A stretch of DNA of 64,000 nucleotides from Verrucomicrobiales bacterium (GCA_028293125.1 JAQGPJ010000049.1:124001-188000), one strand, 5' to 3'; counted from the first letter of the stretch, positions 17,561 to 27,602 are shown. Notes: generated from the letters alone by a model not told the origin. Program-made: numbers and translations.

Positions 17561-18218
17561 ACCCGACGCCGCGGATGGTGTGAATGAGCCGGCTGCCGGC
17601 CTCCGCCGGATCCACCTTGGCCCGCAGCCGGTGCATGAGCACATCGACCACGTTGGTCTGGGGATCGAAGCTATAGTCCCAGACATGCTCCAGAATCATG
17701 GTTTTGGTGACGGGCCGCCGGGCATTGCGCATCAGCAGCTCCAGCAGGGCAAACTCCCGCGCCTGAAGCTCGACGGCCCGGCCCGCGCGGTGCACCTCGC
17801 GTGTCAGCAGATCCATGGTCAGATCGCCGGCCGTCAGTTTGGTGGGCTCGGTCACATTGGAGGCCCGGCGGATCAGGGCCTGCACCCGGGCCAGCAGTTC
17901 GGCGAAGGCGAAGGGCTTGGTCAGATAGTCATCGCCGCCCGCCTGGAGGCCCTTCACCCGGTCATCCACGCTGGCCAGCGCGCTGAGCAGCAGCACCGGG
18001 GTGCGGATTTTCTCCTCCCGCATCCTTTTCACCACTGAAAGCCCGTCGCGTCCCGGCAGCATGATGTCCAGCACCGCGGCGTCATACTCCACCAGCGAGG
18101 CCATGGACATCCCCTCCTCCCCGTCGGAGGCGTGATCCACCGCAAAGCCGTTCTGCTTCAGGCCATTGACGATGAAGGAGGCGATTTTCGGATCATCTTC
18201 GACCACCAGCGTGCGCAT
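17541..18218 (-). CDS. OmpR/CusR-type response regulator
   Basis: A 225-residue regulator. The receiver domain holds the acidic pair (VVEDD), the phosphoacceptor Asp in [11 protein letters not shown], the Thr/Ser switch (LLLSALAS) and Lys in DYLTKPF. The C-terminal winged helix has the OmpR-type sequence [22 protein letters not shown] and ends GVGYVLKPV. It precedes and overlaps the sensor kinase gene, forming a classic two-component operon. The sulfatase at 18463 is transcribed divergently and is a candidate target only by position. Confidence 0.95.
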   Translation of the reverse strand: MRTLVVEDDPKIASFIVNGLKQNGFAVDHASDGEEGMSMASLVEYDAAVLDIMLPGRDGLSVVKRMREEKIRTPVLLLSALASVDDRVKGLQAGGDDYLTKPFAFAELLARVQALIRRASNVTEPTKLTAGDLTMDLLTREVHRAGRAVELQAREFALLELLMRNARRPVTKTMILEHVWDYSFDPQTNVVDVLMHRLRAKVDPAEAGSRLIHTIRGVGYVLKPV

Positions 18219-18462
18219 GCGGGGCAGGGTAGCCGGGGTAATGTGGATGCCAACCCGGTTCTGCGCACCCGGAAACCCGCACCACTTTGCTCCGCAGCAG
18301 GACTTGTGATTGGGGAATGCCGGCGGGGACAGGCCTTGGGGGCCATTAAAACCGGTGCTGGTGACCGCATTTCCGACGATGGAAAAATATTAAATATTGC
18401 CCAAAGGCATGCTTTTTCGCCAGCATGCCGGTCCCGGTTTCCTCCCAGCCCCGTCCCCCGTC

Positions 18463-20103
18463 ATGCTCCGTCTCCCGCCGCTGCTGCCCTTTTTTCTATA
18501 TTTTCTGGCATTCCTGCCCGCCGCTCCGGCGGCACCTGATTCCCCGGAGGCGCCGGCATCGGCCACTGCCGCGCGCAGACCCAACATCGTGGTTTTCCTC
18601 GTGGACGACATGGGAGTGCATGACACCTCGGTGCCGTTCACACTGGACGGGCAGCGGCAGCCGGTGAAGCGCCGGTTCAACACTTTTTACCACACGCCGA
18701 ATCTGGAGGCCTTGGCGGCCAGTGGTATGCGGTTCACCTCCGCCTACGCCCAGAGCGTGTGCAGCCCCACGCGCTGCGGTCTGCTGAAGGGGCGCAACAG
18801 CATCCGCCACGGCATCACCGACTGGCTGGGCGCGGACACCGCGGGCTCCCCGGCCAACTGGCGGCGGGCCGGCATGACCGCCGATGAGCCCACCCTGCCC
18901 AGGCTGCTGCAGGCCGGCGGTTGGCGCACGCTGCATATCGGCAAGGCGCACTTCTCCACCGGGGCCGTGACGCCGGAGCAGCTGGGGTTTGATGTCAATA
19001 TCGGAGGCAATCACTGGGGCCACCCCCACAAAGGATATCAGGGCGTGCCCGGATACGGCGGGCTGCCCGGCCTGGAGGCTTACGATGGCTCCCTGTTCCT
19101 CACCAGTGCCCTGACAAACGAGGCGGTCCGTGTGCTGGAAAAAACGGTTGCCGAAGGCCGTCCGTTTTTTCTGAACATGGCTTTTTATGCGGTCCATTCC
19201 CCGTTCACCGACGATCCGGCGGCCATGGGAGACTATCATGAGGCGGTCAATAAGCAGCACCGCGCCTTCGCCACCATGGTCGAGGGCATGGACGCGGCGG
19301 TGGGACAAATCCGCCGGAAGCTGGTGGATCTGGGAGTGGCGGAAAACACCCTGCTGGTTTTCCTGGGTGACAATGGCAGCGACAGCCCGGCGCTTTCCGC
19401 TGACGGGTTGCCGGCGGAGCCCTTCAACGACTTTCCCATGCGGGGCAAAAAGGGATCGAAATGGGAGGGTGGCATCCGCATTCCCCTGATCGCCGCCTGG
19501 GCGGCGGGCAGTCCGGCCAATCCCTTTCAGAAGGCTCTCTCGATTCCTGCCAACAGCATCCAGCAGGACATTGTGGCCTCGTGGGATATTCCGGTGACCC
19601 TGCGCCGCATCGCGGGTGTGCCGGCCGTGAAAGGGTTCGGGGAGGATGGACACGACCTCACGCCTTATCTGACCGGCCGGCCGGGGCCGCACCGCCCGCA
19701 GGAGATCGTCATTCATTATCCCCACCGCCACCGCAGCAACTTTTTCTCCCTCATCCGGCAGGGGAATCTGAAGCTGATCTACAACTTTGAAAGCAACACT
19801 TATCAGCTTTACGACTTGGCCGCCGATCCCACCGAGTCCCATGACCTCGCCGCCAGCCGGCCGGACACGGTGGCGGTGATGACGCGGGCTCTGGCCCGCC
19901 GTCTGGCCGCAGCCCAGGGAGCCGCAGGGCCGCTGATTCCCACCATGGCCACTAAAGCCCCCAAGGGAAATGTGGTCTCCATTCCCCTGAATCCCGCCGT
20001 GGACACCGACGGTGACGGCCTGCCCGACTCCACCGAGGACACCGATCTGAACGGGATCCGCTCGACGGGTGAGACCGAGCCGGATGATCCGGGGAATGAA
20101 TAG
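18463..20103 (+). CDS. Secreted sulfatase with C-terminal calcium-repeat tail
   Basis: A 546-residue type I sulfatase (alkaline phosphatase superfamily). ATG 18463 gives a signal peptide (LRLPPLLPFFLYFLAFLPA). The metal-binding strand NIVVFLVDDMG is followed by the formylglycine motif C-S-P-T-R starting at Cys100, and by LGDNGSD for the second metal site. The formylglycine motif means an FGE or AtsB-type maturase must act on it. The last 35 residues, beginning VDTDGDGLPDSTEDTDLNG, form a thrombospondin type 3-like calcium repeat, which may serve for surface attachment. The natural substrate (sulfated glycan or ester) cannot be told from sequence. Confidence 0.93.
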   Translation: MLRLPPLLPFFLYFLAFLPAAPAAPDSPEAPASATAARRPNIVVFLVDDMGVHDTSVPFTLDGQRQPVKRRFNTFYHTPNLEALAASGMRFTSAYAQSVCSPTRCGLLKGRNSIRHGITDWLGADTAGSPANWRRAGMTADEPTLPRLLQAGGWRTLHIGKAHFSTGAVTPEQLGFDVNIGGNHWGHPHKGYQGVPGYGGLPGLEAYDGSLFLTSALTNEAVRVLEKTVAEGRPFFLNMAFYAVHSPFTDDPAAMGDYHEAVNKQHRAFATMVEGMDAAVGQIRRKLVDLGVAENTLLVFLGDNGSDSPALSADGLPAEPFNDFPMRGKKGSKWEGGIRIPLIAAWAAGSPANPFQKALSIPANSIQQDIVASWDIPVTLRRIAGVPAVKGFGEDGHDLTPYLTGRPGPHRPQEIVIHYPHRHRSNFFSLIRQGNLKLIYNFESNTYQLYDLAADPTESHDLAASRPDTVAVMTRALARRLAAAQGAAGPLIPTMATKAPKGNVVSIPLNPAVDTDGDGLPDSTEDTDLNGIRSTGETEPDDPGNE

Positions 20104-20241
20104 CGGCAAGGAGACCGGGGCAAACAGTGACTGGCTCCAAGGCCTTGGCTCCGGCAAGACGCGAGGCTGACCGGGTGAGTTTCAAGGCACAGCCTGAACT
20201 CCACGTGAGCTGCAGAACCGCACGGAATGAAACCAAGCTTG

Positions 20242-21153
20242 TTATCCCATGGCAATTTGCTTTCGCGCGCTTTTCAGGTGGTCGATGAAAGCGCGCAGGC
20301 GCGGGAGGACTTTGGATGGATTCGGGTAATAGAGATAAAAACCCGTGCTGCTGCTGGAGTATGGCTTCAGGATCACTTCGAGCCCGCCGGACTGCACCTG
20401 GCCACTGATGGCATCCGCCATGGTGTAGATAACCCCCGCCCCCTCCACGGCGGCATCAATCATGGTGAGCGTGTCATTGAGGATCAAATTACCCCTCACA
20501 TGCACCTCGAACTCCTTGCCTTTCTCCTCAAATTCCCACCGGTCGTAAATCGTTTCCCCCTCACAGTAGGCCCGGATACAGTTGTGGGAAAGCAGGTCCC
20601 GGGGATGGGCGGGGCGTCCCCTTTTTTCCAGATACCCAGGAGCGGCGGCGGTTACAAAGCGGATAGGGCCGAACAGTTTGAGCGCGACAAGGTCCACCGC
20701 TATGAAATCAGACAGAAGAATTTTGGCATCGCATCCCTTGCCGAAATCCTCGGATTGCCGGTCATCGAAGGTGAGGTCCAGCGTGATCTCCGGGTGCTTC
20801 AGCATGAAGCTGGCAATCACCGGCACCAGGTAAATTTGATAAATGTGCCGTGGAAGATTGATCCGGAGCACCCCGGATGGTTTTTTTGAGTGCCCGCCAA
20901 CATCCTCCAAAGCGTCAAGGACCTGGTCCAGAGCCGGGCCGGCCTGATTCAAAAATTCCTCCCCCGCCGGAGTAAGGCTGGTAGTGCGGGTCGTCCGCGC
21001 CAGCAGTGCCACGCCCAGCCGCTGCTCAAGCTGCTTGATGCTCTGACTGACAGCCGAGGAGGAGACCGCGAGCTGCCGGGCTGCCTGTGTGAAATTTCTA
21101 GTCCCGGCGACCGCCCTGAGGGCCATCAGTCCATTCAGCTGGTCAATTCTCAT
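20242..21153 (-). CDS. LysR family transcriptional regulator
   Basis: A 303-residue LysR regulator. The N-terminal winged helix is clear (MRIDQLNGLMALRAVAGT, then FTQAARQLAVSSSAVSQSIKQ), followed by the effector domain with GAGVIYTMADAI in the co-inducer cleft region. It is divergent from the MFS transporter at 21227 with a 73-base spacer, the usual layout for a LysR protein controlling the adjacent operon. Effector unknown. Confidence 0.94.
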   Translation of the reverse strand: MRIDQLNGLMALRAVAGTRNFTQAARQLAVSSSAVSQSIKQLEQRLGVALLARTTRTTSLTPAGEEFLNQAGPALDQVLDALEDVGGHSKKPSGVLRINLPRHIYQIYLVPVIASFMLKHPEITLDLTFDDRQSEDFGKGCDAKILLSDFIAVDLVALKLFGPIRFVTAAAPGYLEKRGRPAHPRDLLSHNCIRAYCEGETIYDRWEFEEKGKEFEVHVRGNLILNDTLTMIDAAVEGAGVIYTMADAISGQVQSGGLEVILKPYSSSSTGFYLYYPNPSKVLPRLRAFIDHLKSARKQIAMG

Positions 21154-21226
21154 TATTAAGTCCTGCTTCGCAATTCATTTCGATATCCGGCATTTTGCTT
21201 AAAACCGCAAGAGGATAGTCTGGCTC

Positions 21227-22471
21227 ATGAACGTGAACACACCCATCCAGTCCCTCCACTCACCACTTCAGGCGAAGTGGGGTGCTGTGGTGGCGATGGC
21301 CCTTTGCGCCACGGTGCTGATCTCCTCCGAGTTTCTGCCGGTCAGCCTCCTGACACCCATCGCCACTGATCTTGGCATCACTGAAGGCCATGCCGGCCAG
21401 TCCATTTCCATATCAGGGCTCTTCGCGCTGCTGACGAGCCTTTTCATTCCAGGTCTTATCGGCGTCCGGGACCGCCATCATGTGGTGCTGTTCTTCACTT
21501 CCCTGATGGCCGTTTCAGATTTCATGGTGGCATTCGCCCCCAATGCTGCCGTCCTGATGACAGGGCGGGGCCTTCTGGGAATTTCGGTCGGCGGCTTCTG
21601 GTCGATATCCACGGCCATTGTCATGCGGTTGGTTCCCGGGGAATCCATTCCGAAGGCCTTGGCTCTTCTTAACGGGGGCAATGCCGCCGCCGCCACCCTG
21701 GCCGCTCCTCTTGGCAGTTTGCTGGGAAGCATCATCGGCTGGCGGGGGGCGTTCTTCTGCGTCGTCCCCCTCGCGGCAGTCGCCTTCGTCTGGCAGTGGA
21801 GGAGCGTGCCTTCGCTGCCTTCGGAGAAATCGGGAGCACGGATTGGTGCTGTGTTCGCCCTTCTGGCCCAGCGCCAGGCGGGACTGGGAATGACGGCCAT
21901 CATGCTTCTGTTCATGGGACAGTTCATGCTGTTCACCTACCTGCGCCCTTTTCTTGAAGTGGTGACGGACTCAAATGCTCCGCTCATCTCTCTTCTCCTG
22001 CTGATTGCCGGTGCCGCCGGAATCGTGGGAACCTGGCTTATCGGAATCCTTCTCAGAACACGCCTCCACAGTCTTCTGATTGCCATTCCGGCACTGATGG
22101 GAGTCACCGCCACCGGCTTGACTCTTTTCGGGCGCGGCCCTCTCTCCGCCGGTGTTCTCCTTGCAGCCTGGGGCCTGCTCGGCACCGCCGCTCCCGTCGG
22201 CTGGGGAACTTGGCTCAGCCGCACGCTGCCACAGGACGCTGAAGCGGGTGGCAGTCTGATGGTCGCGGTTATTCAACTCGGCATCACGGCAGGAGCCGTT
22301 GGTGGTGGACTGCTTTTCGATCTCCACGGATACCCGGTCACCTTCGCTTTCAGCGCCTCGATTCTGTTCCTGGGAGCTTTTCTCGCGGTCCTCACGCGGA
22401 ACGCGGACCACCGGCTCCCGGCCCCCCTGTCATTGATGAAACCAAACCCGCTCACCCAAGCAACCCTTTAA
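21227..22471 (+). CDS. MFS transporter (DHA1, AraJ/YdhP-like efflux)
   Basis: A 414-residue twelve-helix transporter. Motifs include LISSEFLPVSLLTPIATDLGI at the first helix (broken here as SSEFLPVSLLTPI), and the GRGLLGISVGGFWSIS helix characteristic of the sugar/drug efflux DHA1 group. It leads a gene run with a hydrolase whose start is one base after its stop. Divergent LysR control is likely. Substrate unknown, perhaps an aromatic or oxidised compound handled by the downstream enzymes. Confidence 0.92.
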   Translation: MNVNTPIQSLHSPLQAKWGAVVAMALCATVLISSEFLPVSLLTPIATDLGITEGHAGQSISISGLFALLTSLFIPGLIGVRDRHHVVLFFTSLMAVSDFMVAFAPNAAVLMTGRGLLGISVGGFWSISTAIVMRLVPGESIPKALALLNGGNAAAATLAAPLGSLLGSIIGWRGAFFCVVPLAAVAFVWQWRSVPSLPSEKSGARIGAVFALLAQRQAGLGMTAIMLLFMGQFMLFTYLRPFLEVVTDSNAPLISLLLLIAGAAGIVGTWLIGILLRTRLHSLLIAIPALMGVTATGLTLFGRGPLSAGVLLAAWGLLGTAAPVGWGTWLSRTLPQDAEAGGSLMVAVIQLGITAGAVGGGLLFDLHGYPVTFAFSASILFLGAFLAVLTRNADHRLPAPLSLMKPNPLTQATL

Positions 22472-22472
22472 C

Positions 22473-23509
22473 ATGAAAACACCAAACATACCCGCCGCAA
22501 TCATAGCCGCACTCACCATGACCACCGCCGTCCATTCCCAGAATTTGTCCAACGGAGCTGATAACTTCTACAAAAGCGATGCTGTGACCGTGACCAAGGT
22601 CACCTTTGCAAACCAGTACCGGATGAAGGTTGCGGGAAACCTCTTCACTCCCAAAGACCTGAAGGAAAACTCAAAAAATCCCGCCATCATTGTGGGGCAT
22701 CCCATGGGCGCGGTGAAGGAGCAGAGCTCAAATCTCTACGCCGCCAAGCTTGCTGAACGCGGCTTTGTTACTCTTTCCTTGGATTTATCCTTCTGGGGGG
22801 GAGTGAGGGGGAGCCCCGCAACGCGGTTTCACCGGATATCTATGCGGAGGATTTCAGTGCTGCGGTTGATTATCTGCGCAGCCGGCAGATTGTTCACAAG
22901 GAGCGCATCGGCGTTCTCGGAATCTGCGGCAGCGGCAGCTTCGCCATCAGCGCCGCCAAAATCGATCCGCGCCTGAAGGCCGTCGCCACCGTCAGCATGT
23001 ATGACATGGGCGGAGCCAACCGGAACGCGCTCAATCAATCCCTGACCCTTGAGCAGCGCAGGCAGGTCATCGCCGATGCCGCCCGGCAGCGGGATGCCGA
23101 ATTTGCCGGGGGGGAAACCCAATACACCGGCGGCACGGTCCATGAAATCACGGAAAAGTCCCATCCGATCGAACGGGAGTTTTATGATTTCTACCGCACC
23201 CCGCGCGGGGAATTCACTCCGGAGTCCTCGTCGCCAAAACGGACCACCCACCCGACGCTCACCAGCAACGTCAAGTTCATGAACTTCTACCCGTTCAATG
23301 ACATTGAGACGATTTCCCCGCGTGCGATGCTGTTTATCGCCGGTGAAAAGGCCCACTCCATTGAATTCAGTCAGGTGGCTTACAAACTGGCAGCCGAACC
23401 CAAAGAGCTCGTTATTGTCCCGGCTGCAGGCCATGTTGACCTCTACGACCGGGTGAATCTCATTCCGTGGGACAAGCTTCAGTCCTTCTTTGGCAAAAAT
23501 CTGAAATAA
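22473..23509 (+). pseudogene. Alpha/beta hydrolase (dienelactone hydrolase-like), frameshifted at a G7 run
   Basis: One gene read in two frames. From ATG 22473 a signal peptide (ending AVHSQN) and the hydrolase N-terminus run up to TLSLDLSFWGG. At 22795-22801 there are seven G; eight would continue as SEGEPRNAVSPDIYAEDF and join the second frame, which carries the nucleophile elbow GICGSGSFAIS, with Cys in the nucleophile position as in dienelactone hydrolase, and the late catalytic histidine in PAAGHVDLY. The two halves together give about 345 residues, the normal family length, with no other lesion. This is either a real frameshift, a homopolymer sequencing error, or a slippage site. Confidence 0.85.
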
Positions 23510-23522
23510 CCCGGCAGAACCC

Positions 23523-24287
23523 ATGCGCCCGAAAATCATCTGTCAAATGACCACCACGGTGGACGGGCGCATGCTCGCCGAACGCTGGTCCAGACCAGCC
23601 GCCGGAATTGATGAAAAGGTCGTGCGCGGCCACTACGACCAAATCTATGCGCAGTTCAATCCGGACGGCTGGATCGTTGGCCGCAAAACGATGGAGGAGT
23701 TCACGGAAGGCTCGCCCCGCGTTTTCGCAAAGCCGTACGGGAATCTGCGGGAGCCCTTTTTTGGGAACCGGGACGGCCGCCGTGCCGCGGTGGTTATCGA
23801 TCCTCTGGGGAAACTTCATTATGGCCAGGACCATGCGGATGGCGATCATGTGATTGCCATTCTGAGTCCAGAGGTTCCGGACGAATACCTCGTTGAACTC
23901 CGTCATGATGGAGTCTCGTTCTTTTTCGCGGCGCTTGGGCCGGATGCGGGGGCCAGCCTCCGGCAGGAGCAGTTATGCGCGGCCATGGATGTCCTGGGTG
24001 GGACTTTTGGGATTAAGACCCTGTTTTTGCAGGGAGGCGGAATCACGAACGGACTGTTTCTCAAAGCGGGCCTGATTGATGAATACAGTCTGCTCATTTA
24101 CCCCGGCATCGACGGGTTGGCGGGAATCCCCACCAGTTTCGAGTATCCAGGCCAGCCCGGTGAGCTGCCCGCCGCCGGTCAGGCGCTGCGGCATCTGGAA
24201 ACACATATTTTGGAGGGGGGAGTCGTGTGGAGCCGCTACCATTCGGAAAGGATCTGCCCCGGAATCCCAAGCGGCATCAGCCCATGA
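23523..24287 (+). CDS. RibD C-terminal / dihydrofolate reductase-fold protein
   Basis: A 254-residue protein of the RibD-C/DHFR-like reductase fold. It starts with KIICQMTTTVDGRM, where family members bind substrate, has GWIVGRKTMEEF, and the NADPH-site strand TLFLQGGGITNGLFLKAGLIDEYSLLIYP (here FLQGGGITNG then LIDEYSL). Likely an NADPH-dependent reductase of unknown substrate. The stop overlaps the next start in ATGA, showing translational coupling. Confidence 0.88.
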   Translation: MRPKIICQMTTTVDGRMLAERWSRPAAGIDEKVVRGHYDQIYAQFNPDGWIVGRKTMEEFTEGSPRVFAKPYGNLREPFFGNRDGRRAAVVIDPLGKLHYGQDHADGDHVIAILSPEVPDEYLVELRHDGVSFFFAALGPDAGASLRQEQLCAAMDVLGGTFGIKTLFLQGGGITNGLFLKAGLIDEYSLLIYPGIDGLAGIPTSFEYPGQPGELPAAGQALRHLETHILEGGVVWSRYHSERICPGIPSGISP

Positions 24288-24739
24288 AAACCTGGCCCCT
24301 TTTTTTATTCCTTACCCTTTCCGCCATACCATTCGTTCACTTGAGCAGTCATGCGGTCGAAGTGGTGGACATCAAAGCGAAACCCATGAAAATCGAACTG
24401 AAGGCCGGTGGAAAAACCGTGTCCGCGACGATGCGTGATTCCAGGACCGCCCAGGAGTTTCTGGCGCTGCTCCCGCTCACACTCGACCTCAGCGACTATG
24501 CCGGTGCTGAGAAAATCAGCGACCTTCCGAAAAAGCTGACGCAGGAAGGCGCACCCTCCGGCAGTGATGCTTCCGCCGGTGACATCGCTTATTACGCTCC
24601 GTGGGGAAATCTGGCCATTTTCTACAAGAATGCCCCTTATGCCGAAGGCCTCATCATCATCGGGAGAATCGACACGGGCCTCCACATGCTCACTGAATTG
24701 AAGCAGGCAAAAGTGGTGGTCGGACGGGCGGAACCCTGA
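24284..24739 (+). CDS. Cyclophilin-like fold secreted protein
   Basis: A 151-residue protein. Start ATG 24284 overlaps the upstream stop by the ATGA arrangement and gives a signal peptide ([18 protein letters not shown]). The mature part fits the bacterial cyclophilin_like family: [16 protein letters not shown], then [18 protein letters not shown] and IIIGRIDTG. Despite the fold, these proteins usually lack prolyl isomerase activity. They recur next to reductases and cupins in MFS-linked cassettes such as this one. Confidence 0.85.
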   Translation: MKTWPLFLFLTLSAIPFVHLSSHAVEVVDIKAKPMKIELKAGGKTVSATMRDSRTAQEFLALLPLTLDLSDYAGAEKISDLPKKLTQEGAPSGSDASAGDIAYYAPWGNLAIFYKNAPYAEGLIIIGRIDTGLHMLTELKQAKVVVGRAEP

Positions 24740-24759
24740 AAATCAAAGCATATCCTATC

Positions 24760-25263
24760 ATGAGCACTCCAACCTTTTTCCGCCGCACCTTTATTCAGAC
24801 TGCCGGTGCCATGCTCGGGCTTCCGGCTCTCCTCCGTGCCCAAACCACACATCCAACCAAAACCAGTATGGAAATCACCAGAATCGGCTCACAGCCATCC
24901 CGCAAAGGACCGGATGACTGGTTCACCGGCACCGTCCGCATTGATGCCCTCTTCGGAGCTCACGACCCGGCGCGCGCGTCCGGGGCGAGTGTTACTTTTG
25001 AACCGGGTGCCCGCACCGCATGGCACACGCATCCCCTGGGCCAGACCCTGATTGTCACGGCGGGATGCGGCTGGGCACAGAGTGAGGGCGGTCCCGTTGA
25101 GGAGATCCGCCCCGGTGATGTGGTGTGGTTCCCTCCGCAGGTGAAGCACTGGCACGGTGCCAAACCCGGCACAGCCATGACGCACATCGCCATTCAGGAG
25201 GCTCTTGATGGCAAAGCGGTGGAATGGCTGGATAAGGTCAGCGATGCACAATACACCGCTTAG
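24760..25263 (+). CDS. Cupin-domain protein with Tat-like signal
   Basis: A 167-residue protein. The N-terminus has a twin arginine before a hydrophobic stretch ([20 protein letters not shown], ending RAQ), suggesting export. The cupin core shows motif 1 as [20 protein letters not shown] and motif 2 as [16 protein letters not shown], with His ligands for a divalent metal. Small single-domain cupins like this usually act as metal-dependent oxidative or isomerase enzymes, but substrate is unknown. Last gene of the MFS-led cassette. Confidence 0.9.
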   Translation: MSTPTFFRRTFIQTAGAMLGLPALLRAQTTHPTKTSMEITRIGSQPSRKGPDDWFTGTVRIDALFGAHDPARASGASVTFEPGARTAWHTHPLGQTLIVTAGCGWAQSEGGPVEEIRPGDVVWFPPQVKHWHGAKPGTAMTHIAIQEALDGKAVEWLDKVSDAQYTA

Positions 25264-25365
25264 CCACCCGCGCCTTCGATATCCACGAGTGTTTTTGCCG
25301 GACAGGCCCTTGCGGTGTCCAAGGCACTCCCGCATTTCCAAACCTAAGGCCGGAGCCGCCGCACT

Positions 25366-26487
25366 CTACTTTTCCCATTTGAAGTCCTGCTTCGCGGCCT
25401 GGGCGCGAATGGCTTTGGCGATGGCGGTGTCGAGGGTTTCAGGGCCGGCGGCGGCGTTGTTTTTGGCGGCGAGGAAGGCGTCGCGGGCCTCATTGAGGGT
25501 GCGGATTTTTTCCTGAATGGCGGCGCGCTCGGCGGTGAGTTTGGCCACATGGGCCTGAAGCTGGGCGTCGGTCAGACCGCGCAGTTCCTCAGGCAGTTCC
25601 TCTTTTTTGATGGAGGCGGGATCGAGTTTTCCCTTCTTCGCGGCGTCCACGAGATCCCATTCGAAATTGTCGTAGTTCGACGAGGCCTTGGTGACCGCAC
25701 GGCGGGAGGCGGCGGCGGGCGCGGCATCGGCGGCATTTTTGTCCTGGGCCATCTGGTTCTGCGCCCTCTCCCGGCGCTGGCTGCCGTAGCCGATGTAGGT
25801 TTTGTTCAGCTCTCCGCTCAGGTGGATGATCTCCGCGTCCTGCGGAGCGGGAATCTCAGCCACGGCACGGTTCTGGTCGATGCAGATGAAGCTGCCATCC
25901 GCCAGCACCGCGCCCTGTTTCCAGCCGCTCTCGATGCCGATGCTCTGCGGCCCGCAGTGGATGGTGTTCACCACAATGCCTTTGCCGGCGGCGGCCTGGC
26001 AGGCTTCAGCCGCGGAGACGGTGCCTTGGGTGAAGGGCTCGTTCCCGGCAATGAAGATCGCTTTGTAAGCTCCCGGCTGCGTGCTCCACGTCAGGTTTTG
26101 AGTGGCCTGACGGATCACGGCACCGCAGTATTCCTCGCCGCCGTTGGTGGTCAGGGCGAAAAGCCGGCGGCTGATCTCGTCGAGATCGCGCGTCAGCGGG
26201 CAGATCTGGCGGACCCACTGGTTCTCCCTGTTCAGCGAGTCATTGCCATATTCATAAAGCGCGACCTCCAGCTCGGGAGTGAGGCCGCCGCGTCTGGCGG
26301 TGTTGAATTCGTTGACGATTTTCCAGAGCTGGGTGCGGGCCTGATTGATGAGGCCCTCCATGGAGCCGCTGGTGTCCAGCAGGATGGCCAGCTGCACGCG
26401 CGGCGCGGGCTTGTCAGGATCGGCGGAGGCGGGCTGGCAGGGGAGGAGCAAAGCGAGGGCGCTGAGGATGAGGGAGGTTATTTTCAT
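25366..26487 (-). CDS. Secreted von Willebrand factor A (VWA) domain protein
   Basis: A 373-residue exported protein. After a signal peptide (residues 1-22) the VWA domain begins with the MIDAS sequence LLDTSGSME (Asp38, Ser40, Ser42), binding a divalent metal. The rest of the VWA domain runs to about residue 225. A charged helical stretch with coiled-coil character occupies about 295-365. The ATG is preceded by a leader made of AACCC-like repeats with almost no G. Its partner or substrate is unknown; free-standing VWA proteins of this sort are common in verrucomicrobia and planctomycetes. Confidence 0.9.
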   Translation of the reverse strand: MKITSLILSALALLLPCQPASADPDKPAPRVQLAILLDTSGSMEGLINQARTQLWKIVNEFNTARRGGLTPELEVALYEYGNDSLNRENQWVRQICPLTRDLDEISRRLFALTTNGGEEYCGAVIRQATQNLTWSTQPGAYKAIFIAGNEPFTQGTVSAAEACQAAAGKGIVVNTIHCGPQSIGIESGWKQGAVLADGSFICIDQNRAVAEIPAPQDAEIIHLSGELNKTYIGYGSQRRERAQNQMAQDKNAADAAPAAASRRAVTKASSNYDNFEWDLVDAAKKGKLDPASIKKEELPEELRGLTDAQLQAHVAKLTAERAAIQEKIRTLNEARDAFLAAKNNAAAGPETLDTAIAKAIRAQAAKQDFKWEK

Positions 26488-26725
26488 GTTGTGGTTGGGT
26501 TGGGTTGTGGGCTAAGTCGAAATTAGGTCTGCGCCGTGAGGGAGGGAGGCGCTTCAGAGGCTGGATTTCCGGGATGCGCGTTTTTCCGGTGTGGTGCCCC
26601 GGCTGTCATCGTCAGCTCTGTTGAGACTGGTGGAATCACGGATGGATCACCGGCTTCCAAGTTGAATCGGGAAGGAAAGATTGGGGGTCCGTTTTACGCG
26701 TCTCCGGACTTTGCCCGGCGAAGGT

Positions 26726-27463
26726 TCACTCCAAGGCGAAAGTCACATCCACTGTGGCCGAAATGCTGATCCAGCCTGCGGCAGCCGCGCTATCCGACGC
26801 GCCGCCGGAGGCTTGGAGGGCGCTGTGCCGCGCGTTGCAACCGCAGGGGCTCATGCGGGAATTCCATGACCAGGAGCCGCCTGGGGCGCGTTCGGAAATC
26901 CGAAGCGTCCGGCCCGGCCTGCCGCCCAGTTCGCCGGCCAGCAGGGCGGCTTTTTCCCTGGCGGCGCGCACCGCCTCAACAAGGGCTTGGTCCTGGTATT
27001 TCCGCAGTCCGGAACTGCGGAAACCGATGTCCGGAGCCTGCGTCACCCCCTGACCGATCACGCCACGCAGCACCGGCGGCAGCAGCTTCATGTCGTGCAG
27101 CGTGCAGCTCACGGAACGCCGCACGCGGAAGCGGCCGGGTTCGGCCTGGGATCGGTTGCCGTCTTTATAATTGGGTTCGATTCGGACCAAATCCGTCCGC
27201 ACGTCTTTCTCCTCCACCCCCAGGTCCTTCAGCAGTTTCAGCACTCCGGCGACCCGCAGCTCATTCAGGCCGTGCGCGGTCTCGAGTGATGAATCCAGCG
27301 CCTCCACCTCCAGACCCACATCGATCAGGTCCGGCATGACTTTCACCTCCGACGTGCCGGACACGGAAATGGACGGTGGCGCGGCCGTCACGGCCTCCGT
27401 CTGGGCGAGGACGGTCAGCGGCGGGGCCAGGAGAACGAGAGCAGTCAGCAGGGGGAATTTCAT
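26726..27463 (-). CDS. SIMPL (DUF541) domain periplasmic protein
   Basis: A 245-residue protein with a signal peptide (MKFPLLTALVLLAPPLTVLAQ). The SIMPL domain starts PSISVSGTSEVKVMPDLIDV and shows the family pattern LVRIEPNYKDG and GVTQAPDIGF with LVEAVRAAREKAALLA. SIMPL/DUF541 proteins such as E. coli YggE are periplasmic and linked to oxidative stress. ATG 27463 is chosen because it opens the signal peptide; 12 more codons are open upstream. A cysteine pair CGC lies near the end. Confidence 0.9.
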   Translation of the reverse strand: MKFPLLTALVLLAPPLTVLAQTEAVTAAPPSISVSGTSEVKVMPDLIDVGLEVEALDSSLETAHGLNELRVAGVLKLLKDLGVEEKDVRTDLVRIEPNYKDGNRSQAEPGRFRVRRSVSCTLHDMKLLPPVLRGVIGQGVTQAPDIGFRSSGLRKYQDQALVEAVRAAREKAALLAGELGGRPGRTLRISERAPGGSWSWNSRMSPCGCNARHSALQASGGASDSAAAAGWISISATVDVTFALE

Positions 27464-27602
27464 GGGGGAAAGACCAGGAGGGTTGAATGATCCGGCCACT
27501 TAACTTTCCCTTTCCCTCACACCCTGTCTGTAAGCCTGATGTAAATAGGTCCCTTTGCCGGCTGGCATTTCTCAACTGATCATTCCAGTCCTAAAGCGAA
27601 CC

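Noticed and set aside
20138-20150. CCAAGGCCTTGG palindrome between convergent sulfatase and LysR genes, as a terminator
   Set aside because: Twelve-base palindrome without a loop or T tract; not a functional terminator by these criteria.
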